A DNA stretch of 64,000 nt from Comamonadaceae bacterium (lineage in GTDB: Bacteria; Pseudomonadota; Gammaproteobacteria; Burkholderiales; Burkholderiaceae_C): NCBI GenBank assembly GCA_947450765.1, contig CANFXC010000005.1:1-64000 (forward strand). Direction: 5' to 3'. The notes beneath the pieces were generated by a model that searched no databases, was not told where the DNA came from, and saw only the letters and a program-made list of their open reading frames with translations. How positions within the stretch are numbered: the stretch's first letter is position 1; every line of letters starts with the position of its first letter. Below, piece after piece: positions 30,506-39,266 of the stretch. The position numbers and the translations under genes were made by a program.

Positions 30506-31030
30506 TCAGGACCACAGACGTCGCGGCATCGGTGGTGCATGACGGGCGCTCATGGCATTCATGAGCAGGCAAAAGACGGACATAAAACGCAAAGCAATCA
30601 GACCCGCAACCCACTGCGACGGCGTCTGACTCAGGTACACATAAGCATTGAAATAATCCAGCAACAAAGCGGTCACACCGACCCCGAGACAGACCAACGA
30701 CACTTGTTCGAAGTGCCAGTCTTTCAGGTAGCTGTAAAGATACACGGCGCTGATCAATACAACGAAGCCCGCACGGTACTGGAGGTAGCGCGTGAGCGTC
30801 TCGGCTTCGCCGCCTGGTTCAAAATTGCCCACAGCCAACTCGGGAAAGAAAATCAATTTGCTGGCGTAAGACACTGCCACGCTTAGCAAGAACAAAATTC
30901 GGTATTTGAACCAAGTGTCGACGCCAGCAGCTACAGCACGCGCCCGCTCAGTAGACAGGGGCACAGGGTCCAATAACGCGGCCAGTTCTTCTTCCGAAAT
31001 GCGGATTTGAGCGTGACGTGAATTGATCAT
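30506..31030 (-). CDS. Uncharacterised multi-helix membrane protein
   Basis: 174 residues from ATG 31030 (MINSRHAQIRISEEEL). Four hydrophobic stretches appear at about 44-60 (YRILFLLSVAVSYASKLIFF), 82-98, 107-125 (QVSLVCLGVGVTALLLDYF) and 134-155. The N-terminal 35 residues are soluble and charged. An alternative TTG start at 31069 would add 13 residues. No family recognised. It lies downstream of parB in the same direction but behind a dyad (31111-31132), so it is probably a separate unit. Confidence 0.7.
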   Translation of the reverse strand: MINSRHAQIRISEEELAALLDPVPLSTERARAVAAGVDTWFKYRILFLLSVAVSYASKLIFFPELAVGNFEPGGEAETLTRYLQYRAGFVVLISAVYLYSYLKDWHFEQVSLVCLGVGVTALLLDYFNAYVYLSQTPSQWVAGLIALRFMSVFCLLMNAMSARHAPPMPRRLWS

Positions 31031-31110
31031 GTGTAGCTTTGTAACTCTTGATTTTGAAATCAGTTGCAAGTACTTACTTAACTTGCAAATTATAGTTAAA
31101 AGCTCTGTCA

Positions 31111-31132
31111 GACAGTGCCGCTAAGCACTGTC
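31111..31132. terminator. Dyad between parB and the next gene
   Basis: GACAGTGC pairs with GCACTGTC around CGCTAA. On the minus strand it lies 21 bases after the parB stop and is followed by TGACAGAGCTTTT. It is a possible terminator of the long mnmG-parB operon. The T-run is short and delayed, so confidence is moderate. Confidence 0.5.
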
Positions 31133-31153
31133 GGGAATTCGGGCCCGGCGTCC

Positions 31154-32089
31154 TTATTTAACGCCTCGCAAACGTTCGATCAAACCATTCAGCTCGTCCA
31201 GTGAAGCGAACTGGATCGCCACCTCCCCCATATCTTCTCGGCGGCCATTGCGTTTGACCTGCTTTTTCACGCGCACCTCGACCTCGGCCATGAGCAGATC
31301 CGCCAACTCTTCTTCAACTCGGCGCGTGTCGCGCGACTTTTCCTTAGAGACTTTTTGCGGCTTCAGTGAGAATTCGGCACTGAGTTTTTTGACCAGACTT
31401 TCCGCCTCGCGGACCGACATTTTCTTGGCTGCGATCTGGTTGGCAGCCGTGATCTGGGTGGCGCGGTCTAGCGATAAAAGAGCCCGCGCATGGCCCATGT
31501 CGATGTCACCGGCCATCAGCATGATTTGCACCGGATCGGCCAAGTTCAGCAGGCGCAGCAAGTTGCTGGCGGCACTGCGGGAGCGTCCTACAGCTTGAGC
31601 AGCGAGTTCGTGAGTGAGCCCAAACTCCTTCACCAAGCGTTGTAAACCCTGGGCTTCTTCCAAAGGATTCAGGTCTTCGCGCTGGATATTTTCGATCAGG
31701 GCCATGGCGGCGGCTGACTCGTCCGGCACGTCGCGCACCAGCACCGGCACGCTATCGAGGCCGGCCAGTTTGGCCGCCCTGAAACGCCTTTCACCGGCAA
31801 TGATTTCGTACTTGCCGTCGTTGGCGCCGCTGGTCAAGCGCCGCACCAAGATCGGCTGCATGATGCCTTGCACCTTGATCGACTCGGCCAGCTCGTAGAG
31901 CGCGCCTTCGTCCATGCGGGTACGCGGCTGGTACTGGCCTGCCACCATGTCGCTCAACCGTAGCGACGCCGGCAAGCCGGGGCTGTTGGCTTCAGAGCCG
32001 TTTTCAAGCACGTTCGCCGACTCGCTGACGGTAGGGCCTAGCAAGGCTTGCAATCCGCGGCCTAGGCCTTTTGGTTTTTTGGTGACCAT
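31154..32089 (-). CDS. parB: Chromosome-partitioning protein ParB
   Basis: 311 residues. ParB binds parS, spreads by CTP-driven sliding and loads condensin, organising the origin region. KKPKGLGRGLQALLG is the N-terminal ParA-contact motif. GERRFRAAKLAGL is the CTP-binding arginine box (near residue 117-129), after QPILVRRL. The helix-turn-helix follows (LTHELAAQAVGRSRSAASNLLRLL) and a C-terminal dimerisation domain ends the protein. It is last of a leftward operon with parA. Two matches to parS are in this operon, inside rsmG and mnmG. Confidence 0.97.
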   Translation of the reverse strand: MVTKKPKGLGRGLQALLGPTVSESANVLENGSEANSPGLPASLRLSDMVAGQYQPRTRMDEGALYELAESIKVQGIMQPILVRRLTSGANDGKYEIIAGERRFRAAKLAGLDSVPVLVRDVPDESAAAMALIENIQREDLNPLEEAQGLQRLVKEFGLTHELAAQAVGRSRSAASNLLRLLNLADPVQIMLMAGDIDMGHARALLSLDRATQITAANQIAAKKMSVREAESLVKKLSAEFSLKPQKVSKEKSRDTRRVEEELADLLMAEVEVRVKKQVKRNGRREDMGEVAIQFASLDELNGLIERLRGVK

Positions 32090-32136
32090 GTTCTTGTCTT
32101 TCAGGTTTCGAGATGTCGGTGTCTAGAGAATACGGT

Positions 32137-32703
32137 TCAGGTCGGCGGTGCGGCCTGAACCTGCGCCTGTAATGCGTGTAATTGGGCGAGGCCTTCCGGC
32201 CAGTCGCCGAGCTGGCTGTCAGCGTTCAAATGCCCCTGTAAGCCCGCATTCACCCAGTGGGCACCCCAGGCGCCGGCGAACTGACGCGCGCGCTCAGCGC
32301 TGCAATACGGGTCGTTCTGACTGCCTATCAACACGCTGGCAAAGGGCAAGCGCTGCATCGGTACCGGCGACCAGCTGGGCAGCACGGGGCGCAGGGCTTC
32401 GCGTTCTGGATCGCCCGGTGCCACCAGCAATGCCGCTTTGACGCGGTGTGTATTTTTTGAATGTGAAGCCCAGGCTGCCACCAATTGGCAGCCTAAGCTG
32501 TGCGCCACCAACACCACGGGTTCGTCTAGCGTCCCCGTTAAAAGCACGTCTTCGAGCCGCGAAATCCAATCGCCGCGCAAAGGCCGCAGCCAGTCGTGCT
32601 GCTCGACGCGCTGATAGCCATGCGCGGCTTCCCACCGGCTTTGCCAATGCGCAGGACCGCTATTTTTCCACCCGGGCAGAAGCAGCACGGAAGGCGTATT
32701 CAT
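32137..32703 (-). CDS. RBBP9/YdeN-family alpha/beta hydrolase between parA and parB
   Basis: 188 residues of the RBBP9/YdeN serine hydrolase family. VLLLPGWKNSGPAHWQSRW is the family opening, and LVAHSLGCQLVAAWA holds the nucleophile Ser. The His is in GLQGHLNADS near the C-terminus. No signal peptide. ATG 32703 was chosen because AAGGA lies 10 nt upstream; a GTG at 32721 would overlap the parA stop and add 6 residues. It sits between parA (15 bp away) and parB (47 bp away), an intruder in the usual parAB pair. The substrate is unknown. Confidence 0.88.
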   Translation of the reverse strand: MNTPSVLLLPGWKNSGPAHWQSRWEAAHGYQRVEQHDWLRPLRGDWISRLEDVLLTGTLDEPVVLVAHSLGCQLVAAWASHSKNTHRVKAALLVAPGDPEREALRPVLPSWSPVPMQRLPFASVLIGSQNDPYCSAERARQFAGAWGAHWVNAGLQGHLNADSQLGDWPEGLAQLHALQAQVQAAPPT

Positions 32704-32717
32704 AAGAGCCCGGTCCT

Positions 32718-33503
32718 TCACATGACCTTGATGCGCTCGACCATCTCAGCCGCAAAAGCCACAAAGGCTTGCGCGCCCTTGGAGGCCGGGTCAAAAACCA
32801 CCCCCGGCACACCGTAGCTGGGCGCTTCAGCCAAGCGCACATTGCGCGGAATAACCGTATTGAAAACCTTGTCGCCAAAGTGCTGCTTGAGCTGCTCGCT
32901 GACCTGCAACTGAAGCGTGATGCGTGGGTCAAACATGACGCGCAGCAAGCCAATGATGGCGAGTTCTTTGTTGAGATTGGCGTGCACCTGTTTGATGGTG
33001 TTGACCAAATCGGTCAGACCTTCCAGCGCGAAATACTCGCACTGCATCGGAACAATAACGCCGTGTGCACAGCACAAGCCATTGAGCGTGAGCATGGACA
33101 GCGACGGCGGACAGTCGATCAGCACAAAGTCATATTGGCTGGCGACCTCTGCAATCGCCTGACGCAGACGTTTTTCACGGCGCTCAACGTCGACCAGCTC
33201 GACCTCCGCACCCGCAAGTTCCCGGTTGGCGCCCAGCACGTCGTAACTGCAACCGGCATCGACCAGCTTTTGACTGGTGACGCGCGCCTCTTCAATCGTC
33301 GCTGACTCCAGCAGCACGTCGTACACCGTGAGCTCGAGTTGCCGCTTGTCGACGCCAGAACCCATGGTCGCATTGCCTTGCGGGTCAAGGTCAATCATCA
33401 GCACCCGTTGTCCGGCCTGCGCCAGCCCAGCCGCCAGGTTGACCGTGGTGGTGGTCTTGCCCACACCGCCTTTTTGGTTGGCTACGCAGAATATTTTGGC
33501 CAT
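32718..33503 (-). CDS. parA: Chromosome-partitioning ATPase ParA
   Basis: 261 residues of the Soj/ParA family. The deviant Walker A QKGGVGKTTTTVNLA is at residues 10-24, Walker B FVLIDCPPSLS near 122, and DLDPQGNATMG near 41. It lacks an N-terminal DNA-binding domain, so it is a chromosomal (type Ib-like) ParA. ATP-bound ParA coats the nucleoid and pulls ParB-parS complexes apart. It is in the mnmG-rsmG-lysE-parA-hydrolase-parB operon, 62 bp after lysE. Confidence 0.97.
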   Translation of the reverse strand: MAKIFCVANQKGGVGKTTTTVNLAAGLAQAGQRVLMIDLDPQGNATMGSGVDKRQLELTVYDVLLESATIEEARVTSQKLVDAGCSYDVLGANRELAGAEVELVDVERREKRLRQAIAEVASQYDFVLIDCPPSLSMLTLNGLCCAHGVIVPMQCEYFALEGLTDLVNTIKQVHANLNKELAIIGLLRVMFDPRITLQLQVSEQLKQHFGDKVFNTVIPRNVRLAEAPSYGVPGVVFDPASKGAQAFVAFAAEMVERIKVM

Positions 33504-33565
33504 AGAGGTGATTACGCTTGAAATAGGAGACGCTTAAAAATCAGAATAAAGCTGAGCTTCAGCGC

Positions 33566-34192
33566 TTAGCGGGACAAGGCCAGCTTGAGTCCAAAGCCAA
33601 TCAGAAAAACACCTGCCGCTTTTTCAAGTGCAGATGAAATGCGCGGGTTGGCACGCAGTCGCGCAGCCAAAAAATAGGTCAACAGCACGGCACCGAGCCC
33701 ATACACAAAGGTCAGCGCGGCGATGGTCACAGACATCACACCAAAAGTGCGGAGGCCTTGGTGCAGGACCGGGTCCACAAACAGCGGGAAAAAAGCCATG
33801 TAGAAAACGACGGCCTTGGGGTTCAGCAGTGTGATGAGCATGCTTTGGCGAAAGTAATGGCCGGCTTTCATTTTCAGAATCGGTGCGTCGCCGGGTTTCG
33901 AAAGCAGCATCTTGACGCCCAACCAAGCCAAGTAAACCGCCCCGACCCACTGGACCAAATGGAAAGCCGCTGGGTACGTGGCCAACAAGGCAGAGACTCC
34001 AGCCACCGCAGCCCACAGCAACACCTGATCGCCAGCAATCACGCCGAATGTAGCGCCCATACCACCAGCAATACCGCCCTTGCCGGTCGAGGTGATCAAG
34101 GCCAAGTTCCCGGGGCCAGGAATAGCCAGGAAGACGATGATGGCGATGACGAAAGCGCCGTAATCGGCTACACCGGCGAATGAGCCCAGCAT
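33566..34192 (-). CDS. LysE-family amino-acid exporter
   Basis: 208 residues, six hydrophobic stretches, of the LysE/RhtB family. Family pattern: IPGPGNLALITSTGKGG near residues 24-40, then AVYLAWLGVKMLLS and LLNPKAVVFYMAFFPLFVDP. It exports basic amino acids, homoserine or similar solutes across the inner membrane. It lies between rsmG (51 bp) and parA (62 bp), where most bacteria have nothing. No LysG-type regulator is near. Confidence 0.93.
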   Translation of the reverse strand: MLGSFAGVADYGAFVIAIIVFLAIPGPGNLALITSTGKGGIAGGMGATFGVIAGDQVLLWAAVAGVSALLATYPAAFHLVQWVGAVYLAWLGVKMLLSKPGDAPILKMKAGHYFRQSMLITLLNPKAVVFYMAFFPLFVDPVLHQGLRTFGVMSVTIAALTFVYGLGAVLLTYFLAARLRANPRISSALEKAAGVFLIGFGLKLALSR

Positions 34193-34243
34193 GAAATGTC
34201 CTTGAATTGAGGTGTGAGTTTACGACAGCTGCTGGGCTGACTT

Positions 34244-34921
34244 TTATACAGCGGCTGACGGAGACTTCAGCCAGACCACGCAACGATCTGCATCTAAGCC
34301 CGGAACCACCAACTGTTCCACGTGAAACACCGCCACGCCAGCCGGCAACACGGCTAATTCATCCGCTGGGTGCTTGCCCTTCAAGGCCATCCAAACACCG
34401 TCTTGCGCCAAGGCCTTGGCAGACCAAGAAGTGAAGTCTGCCAAGGACGCAAAGGCGCGGGAGCAGATCACGTCAAATGGCTCGGCGATGGTTTCAACGC
34501 GTGCATGCAAGCCAGTCAGATTCACCAAGCCCAAAGAGAGCGCAGCCTGCTTGACGAAAGCAGCTTTCTTGCCAACCGTGTCAACACAAGTCACAGACAA
34601 GGTCGGACAGCAAATGGCGAAGACGACGCCCGGCAAACCAGCGCCCGAGCCCACATCCAACAACTTGGTGCTGCCCTGCCCTCTATTGAGCAAACCGCTG
34701 CCTAGCAAGTGTTTTTGCAACGGCAAGACCGCTGCAAGGCTGTCCAGCAGGTGGTGCGTCAGCATCTCCGCCGGATCCCGCACAGCAGTCAGGTTATAGA
34801 CCTTGGTCCACTTGCCGATCAAGTCTTGATAATCCAGCAGACTGCGGACTTGAGAATCCGACAGGTCTAGCGCCAAGGACTTCAACCCAGCGCGCAGCGC
34901 CACTTCATTGCCACCCATCAT
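34244..34921 (-). CDS. rsmG: 16S rRNA 7-methylguanosine (G527) methyltransferase
   Basis: 225 residues. Methylates N7 of G527 of 16S rRNA using S-adenosylmethionine. The Rossmann motif [17 protein letters not shown] is near residues 86-102, and the region [22 protein letters not shown] is the family N-terminal signature. [11 protein letters not shown] follows. The ATG at 34921 overlaps the mnmG stop by 4 bases. A parS site lies inside the gene (34314-34329), near its 3' end. Confidence 0.97.
   Translation of the reverse strand: MMGGNEVALRAGLKSLALDLSDSQVRSLLDYQDLIGKWTKVYNLTAVRDPAEMLTHHLLDSLAAVLPLQKHLLGSGLLNRGQGSTKLLDVGSGAGLPGVVFAICCPTLSVTCVDTVGKKAAFVKQAALSLGLVNLTGLHARVETIAEPFDVICSRAFASLADFTSWSAKALAQDGVWMALKGKHPADELAVLPAGVAVFHVEQLVVPGLDADRCVVWLKSPSAAV
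34314..34329. promoter_or_regulatory. parS site inside rsmG
   Basis: The 16-bp TGTTCCACGTGAAACA matches the parS consensus TGTTnCACGTGAAACA exactly, with C at the variable position. It lies in the rsmG coding region, about 2 kb upstream of parB's start and 20.2 kb from dnaA's start. ParB should bind it. Confidence 0.9.
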
Positions 34922-36957
34922 GTCGACGCCTTAGCGGGCTGACCCGTCGCCGCAGCTGGATCAATCTCAGGCTTGGTAACATGCTTCCACAGGTTCTTTT
35001 TTAGATGAACCAACAAGAGGGAGATGGTCGCCGGCGTGACGCCAGAAATGCGCGACGCCAAGCCAAGAGTCTCAGGCCTGTGCTTCGTCAGCTTTTGCCG
35101 TGCCTCAAAACTCAACGCTGTGACCTGCAAATAATCCAACTCCGGCGGCAACTTCAGATTCTCATAGTGGGCCGAACGCTCGACCTCCGTCTTCTGCAGG
35201 TCGATGTAGCCCGCGTACTTAGCCACAATTTCGATCTGCTCAATCACCGCCTTAAGCATGTCTGCAGGCATATTGGCCTCCCGCGGAACGGCTGGGTCAA
35301 CGCCTTCCGCATCCACCCCCAATGCCGACAATTCCGCACCTGCGAACCGTCCGCCATCCAAAGACATCAAGCTGACGTAGTCCACATCCGGTCGACGCAG
35401 CAAGTCCAGCAAGTTGTACTCACGCTCAATAGCCTTTCCCAGTACTCGCTCAGCCTCCGTCGCAGGCAGATTATTCGGATGAACCCAAAGCGAACGAAGT
35501 CGCTGTGTTTCACGTGAAACAGCATCGCGCTTGCGGTTGAATGCATCCCAGCGAGCGTCATCGACCAAGCCAAGTTCCCTGCCCTTTTCGGTCAGGCGCA
35601 TGTCGGCATTGTCTTCACGCAGCATCAAGCGGTACTCGGCGCGGCTGGTGAACATTCGGTAAGGCTCGGTCACGCCCTTGGTGATGAGGTCGTCAACCAG
35701 CACACCAAGATAGGCCTCGTCACGACGCGGCAACCAAGCCTCTTTGCCTTGGCACTGCAAAGCGGCGTTGATCCCAGCAAACATCCCTTGCGCTGCGGCC
35801 TCCTCGTAACCCGTCGTGCCATTGATCTGGCCGGCAAAGAACAAGCCGCCGATGGCCCGAGTTTCAAAGCTACTTTTCAGCGAGCGCGGATCAAAGTAGT
35901 CGTACTCAATCGCATAGCCGGGTCGCAATATGTGCGCGTTTTCCATGCCAGCCATGGAACGAACCAAAGCGTACTGGATGTCAAACGGCAAACTGGTCGA
36001 GATGCCATTGGGGTAAATCTCGTGCGTCGTCAGCCCTTCGGGCTCGAGAAAAATCTGATGACTGGTCTTGTCCGCGAAGCGGTTGATCTTGTCCTCCACA
36101 CTCGGGCAATAACGCGGACCAACGCCGTCGATCTTGCCGGTGAACATGGGACTTCGATCAAATCCAGAGCGGATGATGTCGTGCGTGCGCTCGTTGGTGT
36201 GCGTGATCCAGCAAGGCATTTGCTGGGGGTGGGCAATGCCCGCGCCCATGAAACTGAACACCGGCACGCTGCTGCCCTCGCCGCCCGGCATGCCGTCGCC
36301 AGGCTGAACCGTGCACTTGCTAAAGTCAATGCTGCGACCATCCAGTCGCGGCGGTGTGCCGGTTTTGAGCCTGCCCTGCGGCAGCTTGAGCTCTTTCAGA
36401 CGAGCACTGAGCGACACGGCGGGCGGATCACCCGCCCGGCCGGCAGCGTAGTTGTTCATGCCCACATGGATCTTGCCATCGAGAAAAGTCCCCGCCGTCA
36501 GCACGACAGTGCGGCTGCGGAACTTGATGCCCACTTGCGTCACGGCACCCACCACCCGCTCACCTTCAACCAGCAAGTCGTCAACGGCTTGCTGGAACAG
36601 CCACAAGTTGGGCTGGTTCTCCAGCATCCGGCGGATCGCCGCCTTGTACAAAATACGGTCGGCTTGCGCCCGAGTGGCGCGCACGGCCGGACCCTTGCTG
36701 GAGTTGAGAATGCGGAACTGGATACCGCCTTCGTCAGTGGCCAACGCCATGGCCCCGCCCATCGCATCGACCTCTTTCACCAAGTGGCCCTTGCCGATGC
36801 CGCCAATCGAGGGGTTGCAACTCATCTGGCCAAGGGTCTCGATGTTGTGGCTAAGCAGCAAAGTTTTGCATCCCATGCGGGCCGAAGCCAGTGCAGCTTC
36901 GGTGCCAGCATGGCCACCGCCAACAACAATCACGTCAAATTCTTCAGGGTAAAACAT
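34918..36957 (-). CDS. mnmG: tRNA uridine-5-carboxymethylaminomethyl modification enzyme MnmG
   Basis: 679 residues. With MnmE (57638-59098) it builds cmnm5 at tRNA wobble uridine 34. FAD-binding [11 protein letters not shown] is at residues 13-23. Further motifs are [20 protein letters not shown] and [10 protein letters not shown] GidA C-terminal domain follows ([20 protein letters not shown]). Start ATG 36957 is only 3 bp after the vapC stop, an unusual placement that suggests cotranscription. Contains a parS site at 35506-35521. Confidence 0.97.
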   Translation of the reverse strand: MFYPEEFDVIVVGGGHAGTEAALASARMGCKTLLLSHNIETLGQMSCNPSIGGIGKGHLVKEVDAMGGAMALATDEGGIQFRILNSSKGPAVRATRAQADRILYKAAIRRMLENQPNLWLFQQAVDDLLVEGERVVGAVTQVGIKFRSRTVVLTAGTFLDGKIHVGMNNYAAGRAGDPPAVSLSARLKELKLPQGRLKTGTPPRLDGRSIDFSKCTVQPGDGMPGGEGSSVPVFSFMGAGIAHPQQMPCWITHTNERTHDIIRSGFDRSPMFTGKIDGVGPRYCPSVEDKINRFADKTSHQIFLEPEGLTTHEIYPNGISTSLPFDIQYALVRSMAGMENAHILRPGYAIEYDYFDPRSLKSSFETRAIGGLFFAGQINGTTGYEEAAAQGMFAGINAALQCQGKEAWLPRRDEAYLGVLVDDLITKGVTEPYRMFTSRAEYRLMLREDNADMRLTEKGRELGLVDDARWDAFNRKRDAVSRETQRLRSLWVHPNNLPATEAERVLGKAIEREYNLLDLLRRPDVDYVSLMSLDGGRFAGAELSALGVDAEGVDPAVPREANMPADMLKAVIEQIEIVAKYAGYIDLQKTEVERSAHYENLKLPPELDYLQVTALSFEARQKLTKHRPETLGLASRISGVTPATISLLLVHLKKNLWKHVTKPEIDPAAATGQPAKAST
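35506..35521. promoter_or_regulatory. Perfect parS site inside mnmG
   Basis: TGTTTCACGTGAAACA is a perfect palindromic parS. It lies in the mnmG coding region, 19.0 kb from the dnaA start and about 1.2 kb from the second parS in rsmG. Confidence 0.95.
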
Positions 36958-36960
36958 ACA

Positions 36961-37380
36961 TCAAACCTCTATCAGTTCAGTTTTCAGGCCCAGCGCCTCA
37001 GCGGCTTGCGCCTGCCGACGGTCTGCGGTCACAAAAAGGTCAACGCGAGCAGCACGGGCGGCGCCAACATGCAGTGCATCCGTAGCGCGCAGCCAGGTGC
37101 TTTCCATGGCTTGGGCGGCGTGCGACTCAACCCGTCCATCCAACGCTACCAGCGTGAAATCGGCAAAGTCGTCTTGCACGATGCGCATGATGCGGGCGTA
37201 GTCGTCTGCACTCACCAGCCCGTCATGGCGCTGGCGGTTCAAAGCGGAGGCAATCTCCGTCTTGCAATGGGCGGCCACCACCAGCTCACTGGCACGCTCG
37301 CCGGCGGCCATCACCTGAGCCCGCCCGGGCTCGGCGTTGTAGCGCTTGTAGAGCGCTGAGGTGTCCATCAGGATACGCAT
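36961..37380 (-). CDS. vapC: PIN-domain toxin (VapC type)
   Basis: 139 residues of the PIN-domain ribonuclease family. Acidic residues expected for the metal site: Asp in MRILMDTSALYKRY (residue 6), Glu in HCKTEIASALNRQ, Asp in ATDALHVGAA and Asp in FVTADRR. The four-acid arrangement is complete. ATG 37380 shares one base with the antitoxin stop (TGATG), so translation is coupled; TTG 37386 would be non-standard. VapC toxins cleave tRNA or rRNA and are held inactive by the antitoxin. The stop codon is 3 bp before mnmG. Confidence 0.88.
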   Translation of the reverse strand: MRILMDTSALYKRYNAEPGRAQVMAAGERASELVVAAHCKTEIASALNRQRHDGLVSADDYARIMRIVQDDFADFTLVALDGRVESHAAQAMESTWLRATDALHVGAARAARVDLFVTADRRQAQAAEALGLKTELIEV

Positions 37381-37625
37381 CACCAACCCGCCTCGCGCTC
37401 TTCAACGATCAGCTGAGCGCCTGTCTTGCCGTCTGGCCTGACGATGTGCAGCGGCTCAATCGCCCGCTTCCAACTGGGCACGCGAGACATTGCATCGTTG
37501 GTCACCGGCACCAGTTCAGCGACGGGTTTGCCGTGCCGCAAGATGCGCACAGTCTCGCCGCGTTCGACCAGATCAATCATGGCCGAGGCATTCGCACGGA
37601 ATTCACTCAAAGGGATGGTTTGCAT
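37380..37625 (-). CDS. vapB: Phd/YefM-family antitoxin (VapB partner)
   Basis: 81 residues. IPLSEFRANASAMIDLVERGETVRILRHGKPVAELVPV is the Phd/YefM DNA-binding N-terminal half, made of short motifs such as RANASAMIDLVERG. The C-terminal part (PDGKTGAQLIVEEREAGW) should wrap the toxin. The antitoxin is first and the toxin second, as in most pairs. Two TTTGTACA repeats immediately upstream suggest autoregulation. The family label Phd fits better than VapB by sequence; the toxin partner is PIN type. Confidence 0.88.
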   Translation of the reverse strand: MQTIPLSEFRANASAMIDLVERGETVRILRHGKPVAELVPVTNDAMSRVPSWKRAIEPLHIVRPDGKTGAQLIVEEREAGW

Positions 37626-37640
37626 GGCTCAATCGCTATT

Positions 37641-37666
37641 TTTGTACAAAATATTCAATTTGTACA
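37641..37666 (-). promoter_or_regulatory. Repeat pair upstream of the antitoxin gene, candidate autoregulatory operator
   Basis: Two TTTGTACA 8-mers (37641-37648 and 37659-37666) lie 16-41 bp upstream of the antitoxin ATG, on the plus-strand reading; TGTACA within each is palindromic. An AT-rich stretch between them (TATTTT on the minus strand) could be the -10. The position and repeat fit binding by the antitoxin-toxin complex. Confidence 0.45.
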
Positions 37667-37778
37667 TTTTAACCTCAGCCCTTGTCCTTCAATCAGTTGC
37701 GTCAACGCTGTCAGGCTCCTGTAGCCAAGCGGCGTAATATTTAGCGTGTGACTATTTGAAAACCACAGGAGACAAGAA

Positions 37779-38963
37779 ATGAGTCGTGAAGTTGTGATTG
37801 CCAGCGGTGTGCGCACCGCCATCGGTACTTTTGGCGGCAGCTTGAAGGACACCCCACCCACCGAGTTGGCTGCACTCGTCGTCCGTGAATCACTGGCGCG
37901 CGCAGGCGTTGAGGGTAAAGACGTTGGCCACGTGGTCTTCGGCCATGTCGTCAACACCGAAGCCAAGGACATGTATTTGTCGCGCGTCGCCGCCATCAAC
38001 GGTGGTTGCGCCGAAGGCACGCCCGCCTTCAACGTCAACCGTTTGTGCGGCTCGGGCCTGCAAGCCATTCTCTCGGCCAGCCAGAGCATCTTGCTGGGTG
38101 ACACCGACATCGCTATTGGCGGTGGTGCCGAAAACATGAGCCGCGCGCCCTACGTCAGTCTGGCAACGCGCTTTGGTGCACGCATGGGCGACACCAAGAT
38201 GATCGACATGATGGTCGGCGCCCTGCACGACCCTTTCCACACCATCCACATGGGCGTGACGGCCGAAAACATCGCCGCGAAATGGGGTATCACGCGCGAA
38301 GACCAAGACGCTTTGGCCGTTGAAAGCCACAACCGGGCGCAACGCGCTATTGAAAGCGGCCGCTTCAAAGCGCAAATCGTGCCGGTCATGCTCAAAAGCC
38401 GCAAAGGCGAGGTCGCCTACGACACCGACGAACACTTCCGCCCGAACTGCACGCTGGCCGACATGGCCAAACTCAAACCCGTTTTCATCAAAGAGAACGG
38501 CACGGTGACCGCCGGAAATGCCTCCGGTATCAACGACGCTGCTGCAGCGCTGGTGATGATGGAAGCCGGAACAGCCAAGGCGCGCGGCATTAAGCCATTG
38601 GCACGCTTAGTGGCCTATGCGCACGCCGGCGTCGACCCCAAATACATGGGCATCGGCCCGGTTCCCGCCACACAGCTGGCGCTCAAAAAGGCGGGGCTCA
38701 CCGTCAAAGACTTGGACGTCATCGAAGCCAACGAAGCGTTTGCAGCCCAAGCCTGCGCCGTCACGCGCGACCTCGGACTCGACCCCGCGAAAGTGAACCC
38801 AAACGGCTCAGGCATCTCGCTGGGCCACCCGATCGGCGCGACCGGGGCACTGATCACGGTCAAGGCTTTGTACGAGTTGCAACGCATCAAGGGTCGCTAC
38901 GCCTTGGTGACCATGTGCATCGGCGGTGGCCAAGGGATTGCAGCCATTTTTGAGCGCATGTAA
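37779..38963 (+). CDS. Acetyl-CoA C-acetyltransferase (thiolase)
   Basis: 394 residues, a cytosolic thiolase that condenses or cleaves acetyl-CoA and acyl-CoA. Catalytic Cys in NRLCGSGLQAILSASQS at about residue 90, HPIGATGA around His350, and the second Cys in MCIGGGQGIAAIF near 380. NEAFAAQACAV carries the conserved NEAFA. Such enzymes feed acetoacetyl-CoA into polyhydroxybutyrate (PhaA) or degrade fatty acids. No phaB or phaC is near, so the exact role is open. It is divergent from the antitoxin gene, with 153 bp between. Confidence 0.95.
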   Translation: MSREVVIASGVRTAIGTFGGSLKDTPPTELAALVVRESLARAGVEGKDVGHVVFGHVVNTEAKDMYLSRVAAINGGCAEGTPAFNVNRLCGSGLQAILSASQSILLGDTDIAIGGGAENMSRAPYVSLATRFGARMGDTKMIDMMVGALHDPFHTIHMGVTAENIAAKWGITREDQDALAVESHNRAQRAIESGRFKAQIVPVMLKSRKGEVAYDTDEHFRPNCTLADMAKLKPVFIKENGTVTAGNASGINDAAAALVMMEAGTAKARGIKPLARLVAYAHAGVDPKYMGIGPVPATQLALKKAGLTVKDLDVIEANEAFAAQACAVTRDLGLDPAKVNPNGSGISLGHPIGATGALITVKALYELQRIKGRYALVTMCIGGGQGIAAIFERM

Positions 38964-38972
38964 AAATCTAAA

Positions 38973-38991
38973 GGTGCGCTTCGGGCGCACC
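38973..38991. terminator. Hairpin after the thiolase gene
   Basis: GGTGCGC and GCGCACC flank TTCGG, 9 bp after the thiolase stop. There is no T-run on the plus strand. On the minus strand it is followed by TTTAGATTTTTAC, so it may also end the small convergent gene 39009-39266. Confidence 0.5.
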
Positions 38992-39008
38992 GACGAACGC
39001 GCATCCAA

Positions 39009-39266
39009 TCACTCGTCATGATTGCTTACGCTGTCTACAAACCAGTTTTTGGCCGTGAGTTCAATCATGTCAGCCGCACGCTGCAATGTGTCCAACGCCA
39101 AATCTCGCCGTGTGCGAGCACGCAATCTGTTAACCAGCATCAGCTCGGCCAAACTGGCGGTCAAGCGGATCGGACGATGATGACTGAGCGCTGAAGCGCC
39201 ATTTAAAAGGCTTCGATGGCGATTCAGATGGGTTAGCTGGCTGCCTGGCGTGATCTGTGCTGCCAT
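39009..39266 (-). CDS. Small uncharacterised protein
   Basis: 85 residues from ATG 39266 (MAAQITPGSQL), preceded by AAGGGTGG 7 nt upstream, a plausible ribosome site. Central and C-terminal segments (LTASLAELMLVNRLRARTRRDLALDTLQ) look helical and amphipathic. No signal peptide, no family recognised. It lies in a gene-poor stretch facing the thiolase. The Shine-Dalgarno supports it, but it could still be a chance ORF. Confidence 0.45.
   Translation of the reverse strand: MAAQITPGSQLTHLNRHRSLLNGASALSHHRPIRLTASLAELMLVNRLRARTRRDLALDTLQRAADMIELTAKNWFVDSVSNHDE

Noticed and set aside
35749-37359. 536-codon plus-strand ORF opposite mnmG and vapC
   Set aside because: Antisense to two recognised genes; composition reflects the high GC of the other strand.
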